From: Nitrospira sp.
Lineage (GTDB): Bacteria; Nitrospirota; Nitrospiria; Nitrospirales; Nitrospiraceae
Assembly (NCBI GenBank): GCA_024760545.1
Contig: CP060501.1
Coordinates: 2,930,036-2,994,035, forward strand
Direction of reading: 5' to 3'
Length of the DNA: 64,000 nt
Shown here: positions 17,373 through 26,300 of the stretch, in pieces
Layout of the letters: the number at the start of each line of letters is the position of its first letter
How positions within the stretch are numbered: the first letter of the stretch is position 1
The notes under the pieces: model-generated
Seen by the model: only the letters and a program-made list of their open reading frames with translations
Databases searched by the model: none
What the model was told of the DNA's origin: nothing
Program-made: the position numbers and the translations under genes

Positions 17373-18371
17373 GTGGGAGAAAAGAAATCCAAAAAAGCAT
17401 CGTTGGCCAAGGGTACGAAACGTCGCCGGAAGCCGGCCGGAGTTTCTACCGGACTGGCCGCTCAAGAATTACAAGCGGCTGCACCGCCTGTCGCAGTGGC
17501 GGAGCTGCATCAAGAAATTGAGAAGGATGAAGGACGAGTCCTCTCAATCTACCGCGAACCGTACGGAGGGCGCTGGGTGGTTCTGGCAGCCCTACCGATC
17601 GAGCTCGTTGCCCCGACACCGTATCAACGGAATCTCTCCGACTCCCACGTCAAAAAATTGGAAGCGGCGATCGGCAAGATCGGGCAATTTCTTGATCCTA
17701 TCATTGCCGTGCGCATATCGAAGCCCGATCAGGCAGCAAAGTACTGGACGCCGAATGGACACCATCGTCTTTCGGCCATGCGGACGCTCGGAGCCAGGAG
17801 TATCGTCGCCATCGTCGTCCTGGAACCATCGGCGGCCTACCAGATTCTCGCCTTGAATACGGAGAAGGCGCATAACCTCCGTGAAAAAGCGTTGGAAGTC
17901 ATCCGCATGTACGAGGAACTGGCTCACCTCGATCAGGCGACCGAAGACAGCTATGCCCTGGAGTTTGAAGAGCCGGCGCTGATCACGCTGGGACTCTGCT
18001 ATAAAGAACGGCCTCGGTTCAGCGGTGGGGCTTATCATCCGGTTTTGAAACGAGTCGACGCATTTCTGCAGAAACCGTTGCGTACAGCGTTGGACGTTCG
18101 TAAACGGCGTGCAGGGTCACTTCTCGCCCTGGATGATGTGATCGTCAAACAAGTTGAAGCCCTCAAGACCAAAGGACTGACCAGTCCCTATCTCAAGAGC
18201 TTCGTGGTCGCCCGCGTGAATCCGATTCGGTTCAGGCCCAAAGAGGCCCCGGCCCTGTCATTCGAGGACGCGCTTGATCGGATGATGCAGGCTGCGGAGA
18301 AGTTCAATCCAGACAAGATCAAGGTGGACGATCTGGCAAAGTCTGGAGGAAGTCCGGACGAGATAGAGTGA
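17373..18371 (+). CDS. ParB N-terminal-domain (ParB/Srx fold) protein
   Basis: A 332-residue protein from GTG 17373; an in-frame ATG at 17349 is also possible. A Lys/Arg-rich N-terminus (KKSKKASLAKGTKRRRK) is followed by a ParB/sulfiredoxin-fold domain around residues 70-170: LPIELVAPTPYQRNLSDSHV, LEAAIGKIGQFLDPIIAV and the signature NGHHRLSAMRTLGARSI. The C-terminal 150 residues are helical with no recognised helix-turn-helix. ParB-fold proteins can be CTPases or nucleases; which applies here is unknown. There is no parA next to it, so chromosome partition is unlikely. Confidence 0.8.
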   Translation: MGEKKSKKASLAKGTKRRRKPAGVSTGLAAQELQAAAPPVAVAELHQEIEKDEGRVLSIYREPYGGRWVVLAALPIELVAPTPYQRNLSDSHVKKLEAAIGKIGQFLDPIIAVRISKPDQAAKYWTPNGHHRLSAMRTLGARSIVAIVVLEPSAAYQILALNTEKAHNLREKALEVIRMYEELAHLDQATEDSYALEFEEPALITLGLCYKERPRFSGGAYHPVLKRVDAFLQKPLRTALDVRKRRAGSLLALDDVIVKQVEALKTKGLTSPYLKSFVVARVNPIRFRPKEAPALSFEDALDRMMQAAEKFNPDKIKVDDLAKSGGSPDEIE

Positions 18372-18443
18372 TCACTCAGTCTTGTTTCCATGCCGATGGC
18401 CCCTTTACAATAGTTTCTTCGTCATGTTCCTGAGGAGGTGGTT

Positions 18444-18794
18444 ATGGGTCTTGCCGACAACAAGTGTGTTCCCTGTCGTGGCGATGTGCCACCGTTGCCG
18501 AACGATCGGATTCAGGCGTTATTGAAGGAACTGGGTCGAGGCTGGTCGCTCAATGGCCAGGGGCATCTTGAACGGTTGTACACGTTCAAAGACTTTGCTC
18601 AAGCATTGGCGTTTGTCAACAAGGTGAGCGCGATCGCAGAGGCTGAAGGCCATCATCCCGATCTCTATCTGGCCTGGGGGAAAACCAAGGTTGAGATCTG
18701 GACACATAAGATCAACGGCCTGACTGAGAGCGACTTCTATCTGGCGGCCAAGGCCGACCGGGAATTCGAACCCTTTAGGGCCGCCGCTAGTTAA
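18444..18794 (+). CDS. phhB: 4a-hydroxytetrahydrobiopterin dehydratase (pterin carbinolamine dehydratase)
   Basis: A 116-residue protein with an N-terminal CVPCRGDVPPL segment common in bacterial homologues and the active-site core AIAEAEGHHPDLYLAWGKTKVEIWTH split over residues 65-90 (two adjacent His). It dehydrates 4a-hydroxytetrahydropterins to recycle the pterin cofactor and may act more widely in molybdopterin metabolism. GAGGAGG five bases upstream fixes ATG 18444 rather than the GTG at 18438. It is 39 bases before the radical SAM gene and may be cotranscribed. Confidence 0.9.
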   Translation: MGLADNKCVPCRGDVPPLPNDRIQALLKELGRGWSLNGQGHLERLYTFKDFAQALAFVNKVSAIAEAEGHHPDLYLAWGKTKVEIWTHKINGLTESDFYLAAKADREFEPFRAAAS

Positions 18795-18833
18795 TTCCAA
18801 TCTAGTGTTTGCCATGAACTTACGGGGCATCCG

Positions 18834-20684
18834 ATGAGTGGCGGAACTCAAGTCGCGCTCGTCAATATGCCGTTCAGCTACGCCAAGTATCCGTCGATTC
18901 AACTCGGCACGCTTTCTACGCTCTTGAAATCCAACGGGATTCCCGTCGATTGTCATCATTTGAACGTACGGTTCGCCCACCTGATCGGGATGGATTTGCA
19001 CGAGGCGATTTGTGAAAAACGGGCGCTCTTCGGTGAATGGCTGTTTTCATACCTCTTGTTTCGAGCCAACCCCAAACGTGCGGAGTATCCGCAGGTGTTT
19101 AAGCCGGTGTTCGAACAGGTGTCTCAAGAGAGTGGGAAACCGATCGGATATTTCGAGGAGATGGCGACACGCATTGCCCCGCAGTTTCTGACCTGGGCGC
19201 TTCGCTCCATCGATTGGGGGCAGTACAAGGTGGTCGGATTTACCTCGACGTTCGACCAGAACGTGGCGAGTCTGACAATGGCCAAGTTGATCAAGGATCT
19301 CTATCCGCATGTCACGATCGTCTTTGGCGGAGCGAACTTCGACGGCGAGATGGGCCATGAGTACTTCAGGGCGTTTCCCTTTATCGATCATGTCGTAGTC
19401 GGTGAGGGTGAAGAAAGCTTCCTTCCGTTGGTACGTCAGATTCTGGCCGGCAAGACAGGAGGCTGTCTGAATGGCGTGGCCTATCGGCAAGGGGAGCAGA
19501 TTGGGTTCACGGAGAATACGGAGCTCTTCTCCGACTTTTCGAAGACCGGACCACCCGATTATGACGACTATTATCACCTGCTCGCGGAACTAGGCCAAAC
19601 AGCGCAAGGGTTGGACCGCATTCTTCTGTATGAAGGCTCGCGCGGCTGTTGGTGGGGTGAGAAACATCACTGCACATTCTGTGGGCTCAATGCGCAGAGC
19701 ATGAAGTTTCGGGCGAAAGCGCCACAGCAGGTCATGCAAGAAATCGCTTATCTCTCGCATCGGTACGATGCGGTCCGGTTTCGTATGGTCGATAACATCA
19801 TCGACATGGCGTATATCGAAGATCTTTTTGGAAGACTGGCGGCGGACCATTGCGACCTGGATGTATTTATCGAAACCAAGAGTAATTTGCAGAAGCGCCA
19901 GATCAAGACCTTGGCGGCCGGTGGCGTGAAATGTATGCAGCCCGGATTGGAAAGTCTGAGTCTCGCTCAGCTGCATGCCATGGACAAGGGCGCCACGCCG
20001 ATGCAGAACATCATCTGCCTCAAATGGAGTCTCTACTATCGCGTGACGGTGCTCTGGAATATCCTGCTGGGTTTTCCAGGGGAGACCAACGAGGATTATC
20101 AATGCCAGCTCAACCTGATTCCTTCGCTGCTCCACCTCCAGCCCCCGGAGGCGACGGGAAAGTTCTGGTTACAGCGCTTCAGTCCCTATTTCACCCGACC
20201 ACACGAATATGGAGTCCGCATTACCGGACCTGGACTGGCATACGAGTACGTCTATGACGCAGGGCAGATCGACCTGAAGAAGATCGCCTATGATTTCGAG
20301 TACGCACTCGACAACTGGCCGGTGGATCCTCACGTGTATCAAGAGCTCGTTGCAGCGATCGAAGGCTGGCAGCGAATGCATCGGTCGGGAGATCGCCCGT
20401 TTCTGTACTACTCAAAGGCGCCAAACTATGTGACGGTCTATGACGGCAGGGATCCAAAGGCACCGGTTCGCCGAAGATATGAAGGCTTGGCGGCGTCGGT
20501 GATCGAGATCTGCAACGAATCGGCAAAAAGCGTGGAGCAGATTCGCGCGGCCGTGACCGGCCGAACCGATTGCAGTGACGCGATCCTCTCCCCAATCCTC
20601 GACGATCTCAAGGCACATCGCGTCTTGTACGAAGAGCGCCGCAAGTACTTCACTCTGGCGATTCCGGAGAATCCCTATCTGTAA
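18834..20684 (+). CDS. B12-binding radical SAM, RiPP-maturation C-methyltransferase type
   Basis: A 616-residue enzyme. Residues 1-230 form a cobalamin-binding domain (VGFTSTFDQNVASLTMAKL, then TIVFGGANFDGEMGHEY and HVVVGEGEESF). The radical SAM cluster motif is not CX3CX2C but CWWGEKHHCTFC, with Cys272, Cys280 and Cys283, the signature of the RiPP maturation rSAM C-methyltransferase family (rSAM_ocin_1-like). Residues 420-616 form a C-terminal domain with an apparent winged-helix end. Such enzymes methylate ribosomal peptides using B12 and SAM. No certain precursor or exporter lies adjacent. Confidence 0.85.
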   Translation: MSGGTQVALVNMPFSYAKYPSIQLGTLSTLLKSNGIPVDCHHLNVRFAHLIGMDLHEAICEKRALFGEWLFSYLLFRANPKRAEYPQVFKPVFEQVSQESGKPIGYFEEMATRIAPQFLTWALRSIDWGQYKVVGFTSTFDQNVASLTMAKLIKDLYPHVTIVFGGANFDGEMGHEYFRAFPFIDHVVVGEGEESFLPLVRQILAGKTGGCLNGVAYRQGEQIGFTENTELFSDFSKTGPPDYDDYYHLLAELGQTAQGLDRILLYEGSRGCWWGEKHHCTFCGLNAQSMKFRAKAPQQVMQEIAYLSHRYDAVRFRMVDNIIDMAYIEDLFGRLAADHCDLDVFIETKSNLQKRQIKTLAAGGVKCMQPGLESLSLAQLHAMDKGATPMQNIICLKWSLYYRVTVLWNILLGFPGETNEDYQCQLNLIPSLLHLQPPEATGKFWLQRFSPYFTRPHEYGVRITGPGLAYEYVYDAGQIDLKKIAYDFEYALDNWPVDPHVYQELVAAIEGWQRMHRSGDRPFLYYSKAPNYVTVYDGRDPKAPVRRRYEGLAASVIEICNESAKSVEQIRAAVTGRTDCSDAILSPILDDLKAHRVLYEERRKYFTLAIPENPYL

Positions 20685-21031
20685 AGACAGTTGCCTCCAT
20701 GGGATTTGCCTTCGATATGAAAAGCCGCTGAATAAGATCGGATTGCTATTGTTCCTGGCACTAGACAGTTTCTAGTCCCCACGCTACACTCCCGCCCATC
20801 AAACCGGGTCTTTACGTAAGAGCCGCTCGGATCTGTCGAGAGAGGTGGCCATGACGGTTAATCCGACCGTTCTAGGTGTACTCCTCACATCACACTGTGT
20901 GCCTGCGCTGCTACGTCGACCATTATTCCTAGTTTCACTCTATAGGTGACCAATTGAAGGAATCAAAAATGCGTCGCAGAGGTTGTCGTCTGGAATCAGA
21001 TGTGTAGTTCTTGAACAGGACACGGCCTTCC
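20685..21031. other. gap between radical SAM enzyme and DUF4062 gene
   Basis: About 350 bases. It contains one short frame with a good ribosome binding site (20851-20949). The rest has no recognisable gene. The DUF4062 gene's promoter probably lies here; no strong -35/-10 pair was found. Confidence 0.5.
20851..20949 (+). CDS. possible 32-residue peptide
   Basis: GAGAGAGGTGGCC precedes ATG and 32 codons: MTVNPTVLGVLLTSHC followed by a Leu/Arg-rich end (VPALLRRPLFLVSLYR). It lies 166 bases after a RiPP-type radical SAM enzyme, so it could be a precursor peptide, but it has no leader/core boundary I recognise, only one Cys, and the length is within chance. Confidence 0.25.
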   Translation: MTVNPTVLGVLLTSHCVPALLRRPLFLVSLYR

Positions 21032-22321
21032 ATGTCGTTTGAGAAAAGAAACCTGAGGGTATTCTTGAGTTCCAGCATGGGCGAATTTCGTGCCCATAGA
21101 ACCGCTGTAAAACAAGAGCTGGATTCCCTTGAGATTCCCAATTTTGTGTTTGAAAGGGAGGGTGCATCCGATCAAGCACCGGAGGAAATCTTTCGGGCGG
21201 CGGTGCGGGGAGCCAGTGTGTACATTGGGGTGTTTGGAAAAGCATGCGGAACGTATACGAAGGAAGAATACGAAATGGCTCGGGCACAGCGGGTTGCCTG
21301 TCATTTGTATGTTCAACAGATGAGTGATGACGAACGCAGCGAAGAGCTAAAGGAGTTTTTGAAAGGCCTCAGCGGAGTTTCGGACGTACCGACTCTGTAC
21401 TATTTTCAATCCACAGATGATCTGGTTGCACAAATCAAGCGCGACCTCTGGGCCTGGAGAGATCGGTTAGTAGGTCATGAGAATTGGGATGAAAACCAAA
21501 TCGATCTGAAAGACAGCCTGCCGATTTTGTGTGATCGAGACCTTCAGGAAATTCAATTGGAGACGCAGGTTGTCTCCTATTTCCAAGTGCGCTCCACACG
21601 ACCGTTATTGCTGATTTTGCCCGGACCAGTTCAAGAAAAACATGGGCTCTATCTAGAAAGGGTCAAGTTGTGTTCCTTGGGTGAATATTTGGCTAAGGCC
21701 AGCATTCGGGGCGAGAAAAAAATCATCCGATTCCGGAAGTCTCCCTGCGCGATGACCACTCCTGCTCATCTCCAGATGGAAATCCTGGGGCTGCTGCGTG
21801 GGCAGGAGACGGGAGACGACGGAGTTATCGTGGCCCATATCAAACAAGCACGGATAAAGGCGCTCTTGATCGAAATACAGCTGCTGGCTTCTGAATGCGA
21901 GGGGAATCCTCAAAAGCCTCTGCAACTCATCGCGAGCTATCTGGCCGCCTTTCCCGATACCAGGGAAAGTGTCTTGGTGGGTGTTGTGGTGTCTCTGGAG
22001 GAGGATGAGAAACAAGGTTGGTTGAGTCGGCTGTGGGGCAGAGGGGGCTCAAACAGATCGGCCGATCTGTTTGAGAGGAGTATCCAGGATTTAGAAGAAC
22101 GATATCGGGATGGTTCGAAGCTCCTGGTCAAGGTTTTGCCTCGCTTGACTTCTCCGAAAGTGGCTGATGTGCGGCGATGGTTGGAGCATGAGCTTGTGAA
22201 GTCCTCGGCCCTCAGGGTAGGGGAGAGAGAAATTGAGGCGATATTTCAAGGTCGCGACAGTCTGCCGATGGACGACCTCTATCCGAAGTTAGCGGACCTA
22301 TTGGGAAAACGTAGGGGGTAA
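21032..22321 (+). CDS. DUF4062 plus STAND-like domain protein (predicted conflict-system sensor)
   Basis: A 429-residue protein. Residues 1-100 are a DUF4062 domain (LRVFLSSSMGEFRAHRTAV, then ASVYIGVFGKACGTYTKEEYE), a Rossmann-type fold found in bacterial defence and signalling proteins. From about residue 160, SLPILCDRDLQEIQLETQVV with RPLLLILPGP resembles the inactive STAND domain with its Cys-Asp-Arg motif; no Walker A is seen. The C-terminus is helical. The start ATG 21032 is preferred over TTG 21011 because the domain begins there. It is followed within 50 bases by MoxR. Domain labels beyond DUF4062 are by pattern recognition. Confidence 0.7.
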   Translation: MSFEKRNLRVFLSSSMGEFRAHRTAVKQELDSLEIPNFVFEREGASDQAPEEIFRAAVRGASVYIGVFGKACGTYTKEEYEMARAQRVACHLYVQQMSDDERSEELKEFLKGLSGVSDVPTLYYFQSTDDLVAQIKRDLWAWRDRLVGHENWDENQIDLKDSLPILCDRDLQEIQLETQVVSYFQVRSTRPLLLILPGPVQEKHGLYLERVKLCSLGEYLAKASIRGEKKIIRFRKSPCAMTTPAHLQMEILGLLRGQETGDDGVIVAHIKQARIKALLIEIQLLASECEGNPQKPLQLIASYLAAFPDTRESVLVGVVVSLEEDEKQGWLSRLWGRGGSNRSADLFERSIQDLEERYRDGSKLLVKVLPRLTSPKVADVRRWLEHELVKSSALRVGEREIEAIFQGRDSLPMDDLYPKLADLLGKRRG

Positions 22322-22371
22322 ATCCAGTCGGTTTGCCATCAAATGGAAAACTTTTCCAAGGAGGAGATATC

Positions 22372-23364
22372 GTGCCATTTCCGTTTATCACAGGAATAGC
22401 CTCACAGCCGCCGGCCCAGCCGGTGAATTTGCCACAGCCGTCCAAAGCCAAGCAACTGGATCCTGTCGGCTATCTCATGGATCAGCCGTTGGTGGATGCG
22501 GTCAATGTGGCGTTGCTCCTAAGCCAGCCGTTGTTGCTGACCGGCGAGCCCGGCACAGGCAAAACCCAATTGGCCTACCGCGTGGCGTGGGAGTTGGGTT
22601 TTGGAGAGCCTCTACGCTTTGATACGAAATCAGGGAGCACCGCGAAAGATGTGCTCTATCGCTATGACACACTGAGCCGCTTTCATGCCGCCAATACGAA
22701 TTCGGGCAGCCAGAATAATTTGGATTACCTGACCTACGTAGGATTGGGGAAAGCCATTGTCTTGTCTCGCGAACCAAGAGACGTGCAGGGGATTCTCCCA
22801 CGGAACTTTAGGCACACAGGACCAAAACGCAGCGTGGTCTTGATCGATGAGATTGACAAAGCCTCGCGGGATTTCCCCAACGATCTGTTGTTGGAGATCG
22901 ATGCCCTGCGGTTCCACATTCCGGAGCTGAATGCGGAGGTCGAAGCGGATCCGGAGCTTCGGCCCGTGCTCGTGCTCACCAGCAATTCGGAGCAGAATCT
23001 GCCGGATGCCTTCCTGCGCCGGTGCATTTACTATCACATTCCCTTGCCGGATCGGACAAGGCTGGCTGAAATTGTCCGAAGCCGACTCTCGGGCATCAGT
23101 CCGTCGCAAGAGAATTCTCTACTGCTGGATTCGGCATTGGACTTTTTTCATGAAGTACGCGAATTGGATTTGAGGAAGCCTCCGTCGACGGCGGAACTGC
23201 TCAATTGGCTGCAGGCGCTTGAACACTATGGCGTTGAAAAGAACAGGAAGGTAACCGATGCTCCAGAGTCTTTGAAAAAGAGTATCAGCACACTCGCGAA
23301 AACCCAGGAAGATAGGAATATGTTAATGACCTGGGTGCAGGAAAGATCTGCCAAGCCTTCCTGA
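22372..23364 (+). CDS. MoxR-type AAA+ ATPase
   Basis: A 330-residue ATPase of the AAA_5/MoxR clade. Walker A is LLTGEPGTGKTQL (about residues 55-67), Walker B is VVLIDEIDKAS, and the sensor region is VLTSNSEQNLPDAFLRRC with an arginine-finger candidate. MoxR ATPases remodel or activate partner proteins carrying vWA domains. GTG 22372 is chosen because AAGGAGGAG lies five bases upstream; an in-frame ATG at 22333 lacks a site. The next gene begins 9 bases after its stop, so partnership with that vWA-like protein is strongly suggested. Confidence 0.9.
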   Translation: MPFPFITGIASQPPAQPVNLPQPSKAKQLDPVGYLMDQPLVDAVNVALLLSQPLLLTGEPGTGKTQLAYRVAWELGFGEPLRFDTKSGSTAKDVLYRYDTLSRFHAANTNSGSQNNLDYLTYVGLGKAIVLSREPRDVQGILPRNFRHTGPKRSVVLIDEIDKASRDFPNDLLLEIDALRFHIPELNAEVEADPELRPVLVLTSNSEQNLPDAFLRRCIYYHIPLPDRTRLAEIVRSRLSGISPSQENSLLLDSALDFFHEVRELDLRKPPSTAELLNWLQALEHYGVEKNRKVTDAPESLKKSISTLAKTQEDRNMLMTWVQERSAKPS

Positions 23365-23372
23365 CGCACCAG

Positions 23373-26300
23373 ATGTTGCATCCAGAGGAGATAGGTGACC
23401 TTGCAGACCATCTTAGACGAGAAGGCTATAGACCCTCGCTCTATCAAGTCCTGGCCGCGCAAGAGACGGTCCGCGAGGAATCACAGAGGGCGGTAGCCCT
23501 TGGATCCCTGGTGCGGCTTACAACTCTCCTCCGTCCGATCTTCTGTTCCACTCCCGAAGAGCAAGAACGGTTTGAGAAGATTTACCTTGAATGGTTGCGG
23601 GCTCGAAGTGGCCGGCCTCAGACCATTTCAAAGAGCCTACCTCCTCCCTCTGACACCGGTGCAACCCCCACACATTGGCGTCTGAAATTTGCGGCGGCTG
23701 GTTTGCTCGTCTTGCCCGCCCTTACATCGTGGTTTCTTTGGCAGGATCTTCGCCCACGTGAGGCGGTGGGCCGAGTCATGGCGGACAACCAGCCGGTTGC
23801 TCAAGCGACGGTGCAACTGGGTGAACAGACAGTTACAACGGATGCACAAGGCACATTCAAAGTTGCCTTCAAAAATGATGACATGCCGCTGCACTTGCAT
23901 ATCAAAACAAAGCAGTATCTCTCGAGTCAATCTCTTGCCGGGCAAACCATCAAAGCGAGTCGAAAGTTGTTCTACCTGTATCCAATAGATCTGGACACCC
24001 AATTCCCGATCGGTGATGTACAACTTGCCAGGGAAGCACCCTTGCCTATCCCGCCGCCGGTATCTGAGGTTACTGCGCTTCAGCCGTCTCCCCCAACAAT
24101 AAGTCTGGAGAAGACACCAAGCCGTAGACCTCCGATTCCTCCCTGGTGGGCGAGGCTCTCCTATCCAACTGCCCTGGCTGTGCTGGCACCTGGGTTAGTC
24201 GTGCTGGTGTGGCTCCTCTACCGGTTCAGCCGCCGAGCCGTGCTTAAACGCCAGTCGAGCCTGATTCCTCCGCAACTCAAACAGATTCAGATCCAGGCCG
24301 GGACCCAGCGGATTTTCCCCTCGCTTTCGTTGAGGCACGTCACACAGCGTCTCCGCCAAACGCGCTTTGAGGAGTCTACTGAACTGGACGTCCGTAGCAC
24401 GATTCACCGCACGATGAATCGTGGGGGCTTATTCACGCCAGTATTTGGCTCCAAACGCGAGCCTGGCTATGTGGCCCTGATCGACCGCGCAACGGTGGCC
24501 GACCACCAGGCCAATGTCGCGGCCCAATTGGTGAAGGATTTAGCCAAAGGGTATGTGTTGGTTCGTCAGTATGAATTTGATGAACAGCCGATCATGCTGC
24601 GGAGGGTGGATCCACTCCGTGGCGAACCGAAGCATGGAATGGGCGCGGCGGCCGTGGCGGCGATGATAGAGTTCATGGAATTAGGGGAGGTAACGGCCAA
24701 GTTTCCCACCAGTCGCTTGCTCTGCTTCGTAGATCCCATGACCTGTTTTGATCCCTTGACTGGAAAAATCCGACCATGGGTCGAAACGCTGGAGGCCTGG
24801 GAGGAACGCTTCCTGTTTACCACCCGCACGTATGGTCGATGGGGACATGCAGAACGGATTCTGAGCCGGCGCGGCTTTCAGGTCATACCGCTCTCTCTTC
24901 TCGGTCTGCGGCTATTTTCGCAACTTTTGGAGCAGGGCAGTCCGCCTGTAGCGGCTACCAAAGTTGCCTCACGAGAACGGGGGAGCCTCGAGGATCGAAC
25001 AGCCCAACGATGGCTGGAGCGGCATCCGCCTTCACAGGACACCATAGCAAGGTTGATGAATGACATCCGGAAAGAATTGGGGCCGGACGGGATCCGTTGG
25101 TTAGCGGCCTGTGCCGCCTACCCGGAAATTCACTGGGCTCTGACGCTGGAGTGGGGCGTCCGTCTGTTCGGTCACGGCCCTACTGCGGAGGCGCTACTGC
25201 CCAAGCTCATGCCACTCATCTGGTTTCGGCAAGCTTTCATGCCTGATTGGTTCCGTCATGCGCTCTATGATCAGTTGACGGGGCAAGAAGCTGATCGGAT
25301 CAGTCAGGAACTCGGCGAAATTATCAGTGCCCTGAACCCTGAACGGACCACCACACTCCAGCTCCATATCGCCTTGCAGCCGGGCGCGAAACAACAATCA
25401 GCCGATGCCGGTGGAGGGAGCAGGGCGTGGTTCCAGAACCTCCGTCGCAGATTGGCGATACAAGAAATGGGGCAAGCTGCTGAGCCGGGGAGCCCCATGC
25501 GCGACTACGTCATGCTGCAATACCTGTCCGGGAAACAAGGGAAGTCTCTCACCGCCAATGTGCCCAAGGCGTTGCTTACACTCCTGTTTCCCAAGGGACG
25601 ACCTTGGTTAGGATTTCGACCGCTTTTCCTCGTGATGGCTGCATGCCTGGTGTCCACTGGCCTCTGGTGGTCGGAGGATCCTGCACCGGTACCCTTGCCG
25701 TCACCCATCGCAGATGTGGGGTTTCTTTCGGAGACGAATGAAGTGTTCCTCAAGCGTGAAAACGGGCGTGTGGAACGCTGGGGGCAGAAAGGTCAGGAGT
25801 TGGTTCTCCTGGAATCGGGTGAGGAGGGCGCCTTCGCCGATCGCGTGCTCAAGGTCAACATGGGGCAACTTCGCGTGGCTGATCTCACAAAAGAGTTCGA
25901 GCTGGCCTATCAGAAGGAAGGGCTGCTCCGTGTGACCGCGCATGAGGATGGACGGGAACTCGCACGAGAACCAGCGCCCGCGGCTCAGGTAGCGAGTCTG
26001 CATTGGCCAGCCGGTTTCGACGCATTCTTGGTGGTGGCCCACGCAGACGTTCCCGACTTAGTGAAAGTCAATGGGCTTGAGAGCTTGCGTCAGCGGGAGG
26101 TTGCGAGAAAGACGGATGAACAAGCATCTGCTGAAGCGAAGGCCAGAGAGGCCGAAGCGAGGGCCAAGGTAAAAGAGGCGAAAATAGCGGAGGCCAAGCG
26201 GCAGGCTGAATTAGCTGCGAAGAAGAAAGCCGCTGGAGATGCGCTACAGGCGGCTGATGAAAAGAAGCGCCAACAGTCTAAAGAGACAACATCAGCCGAG

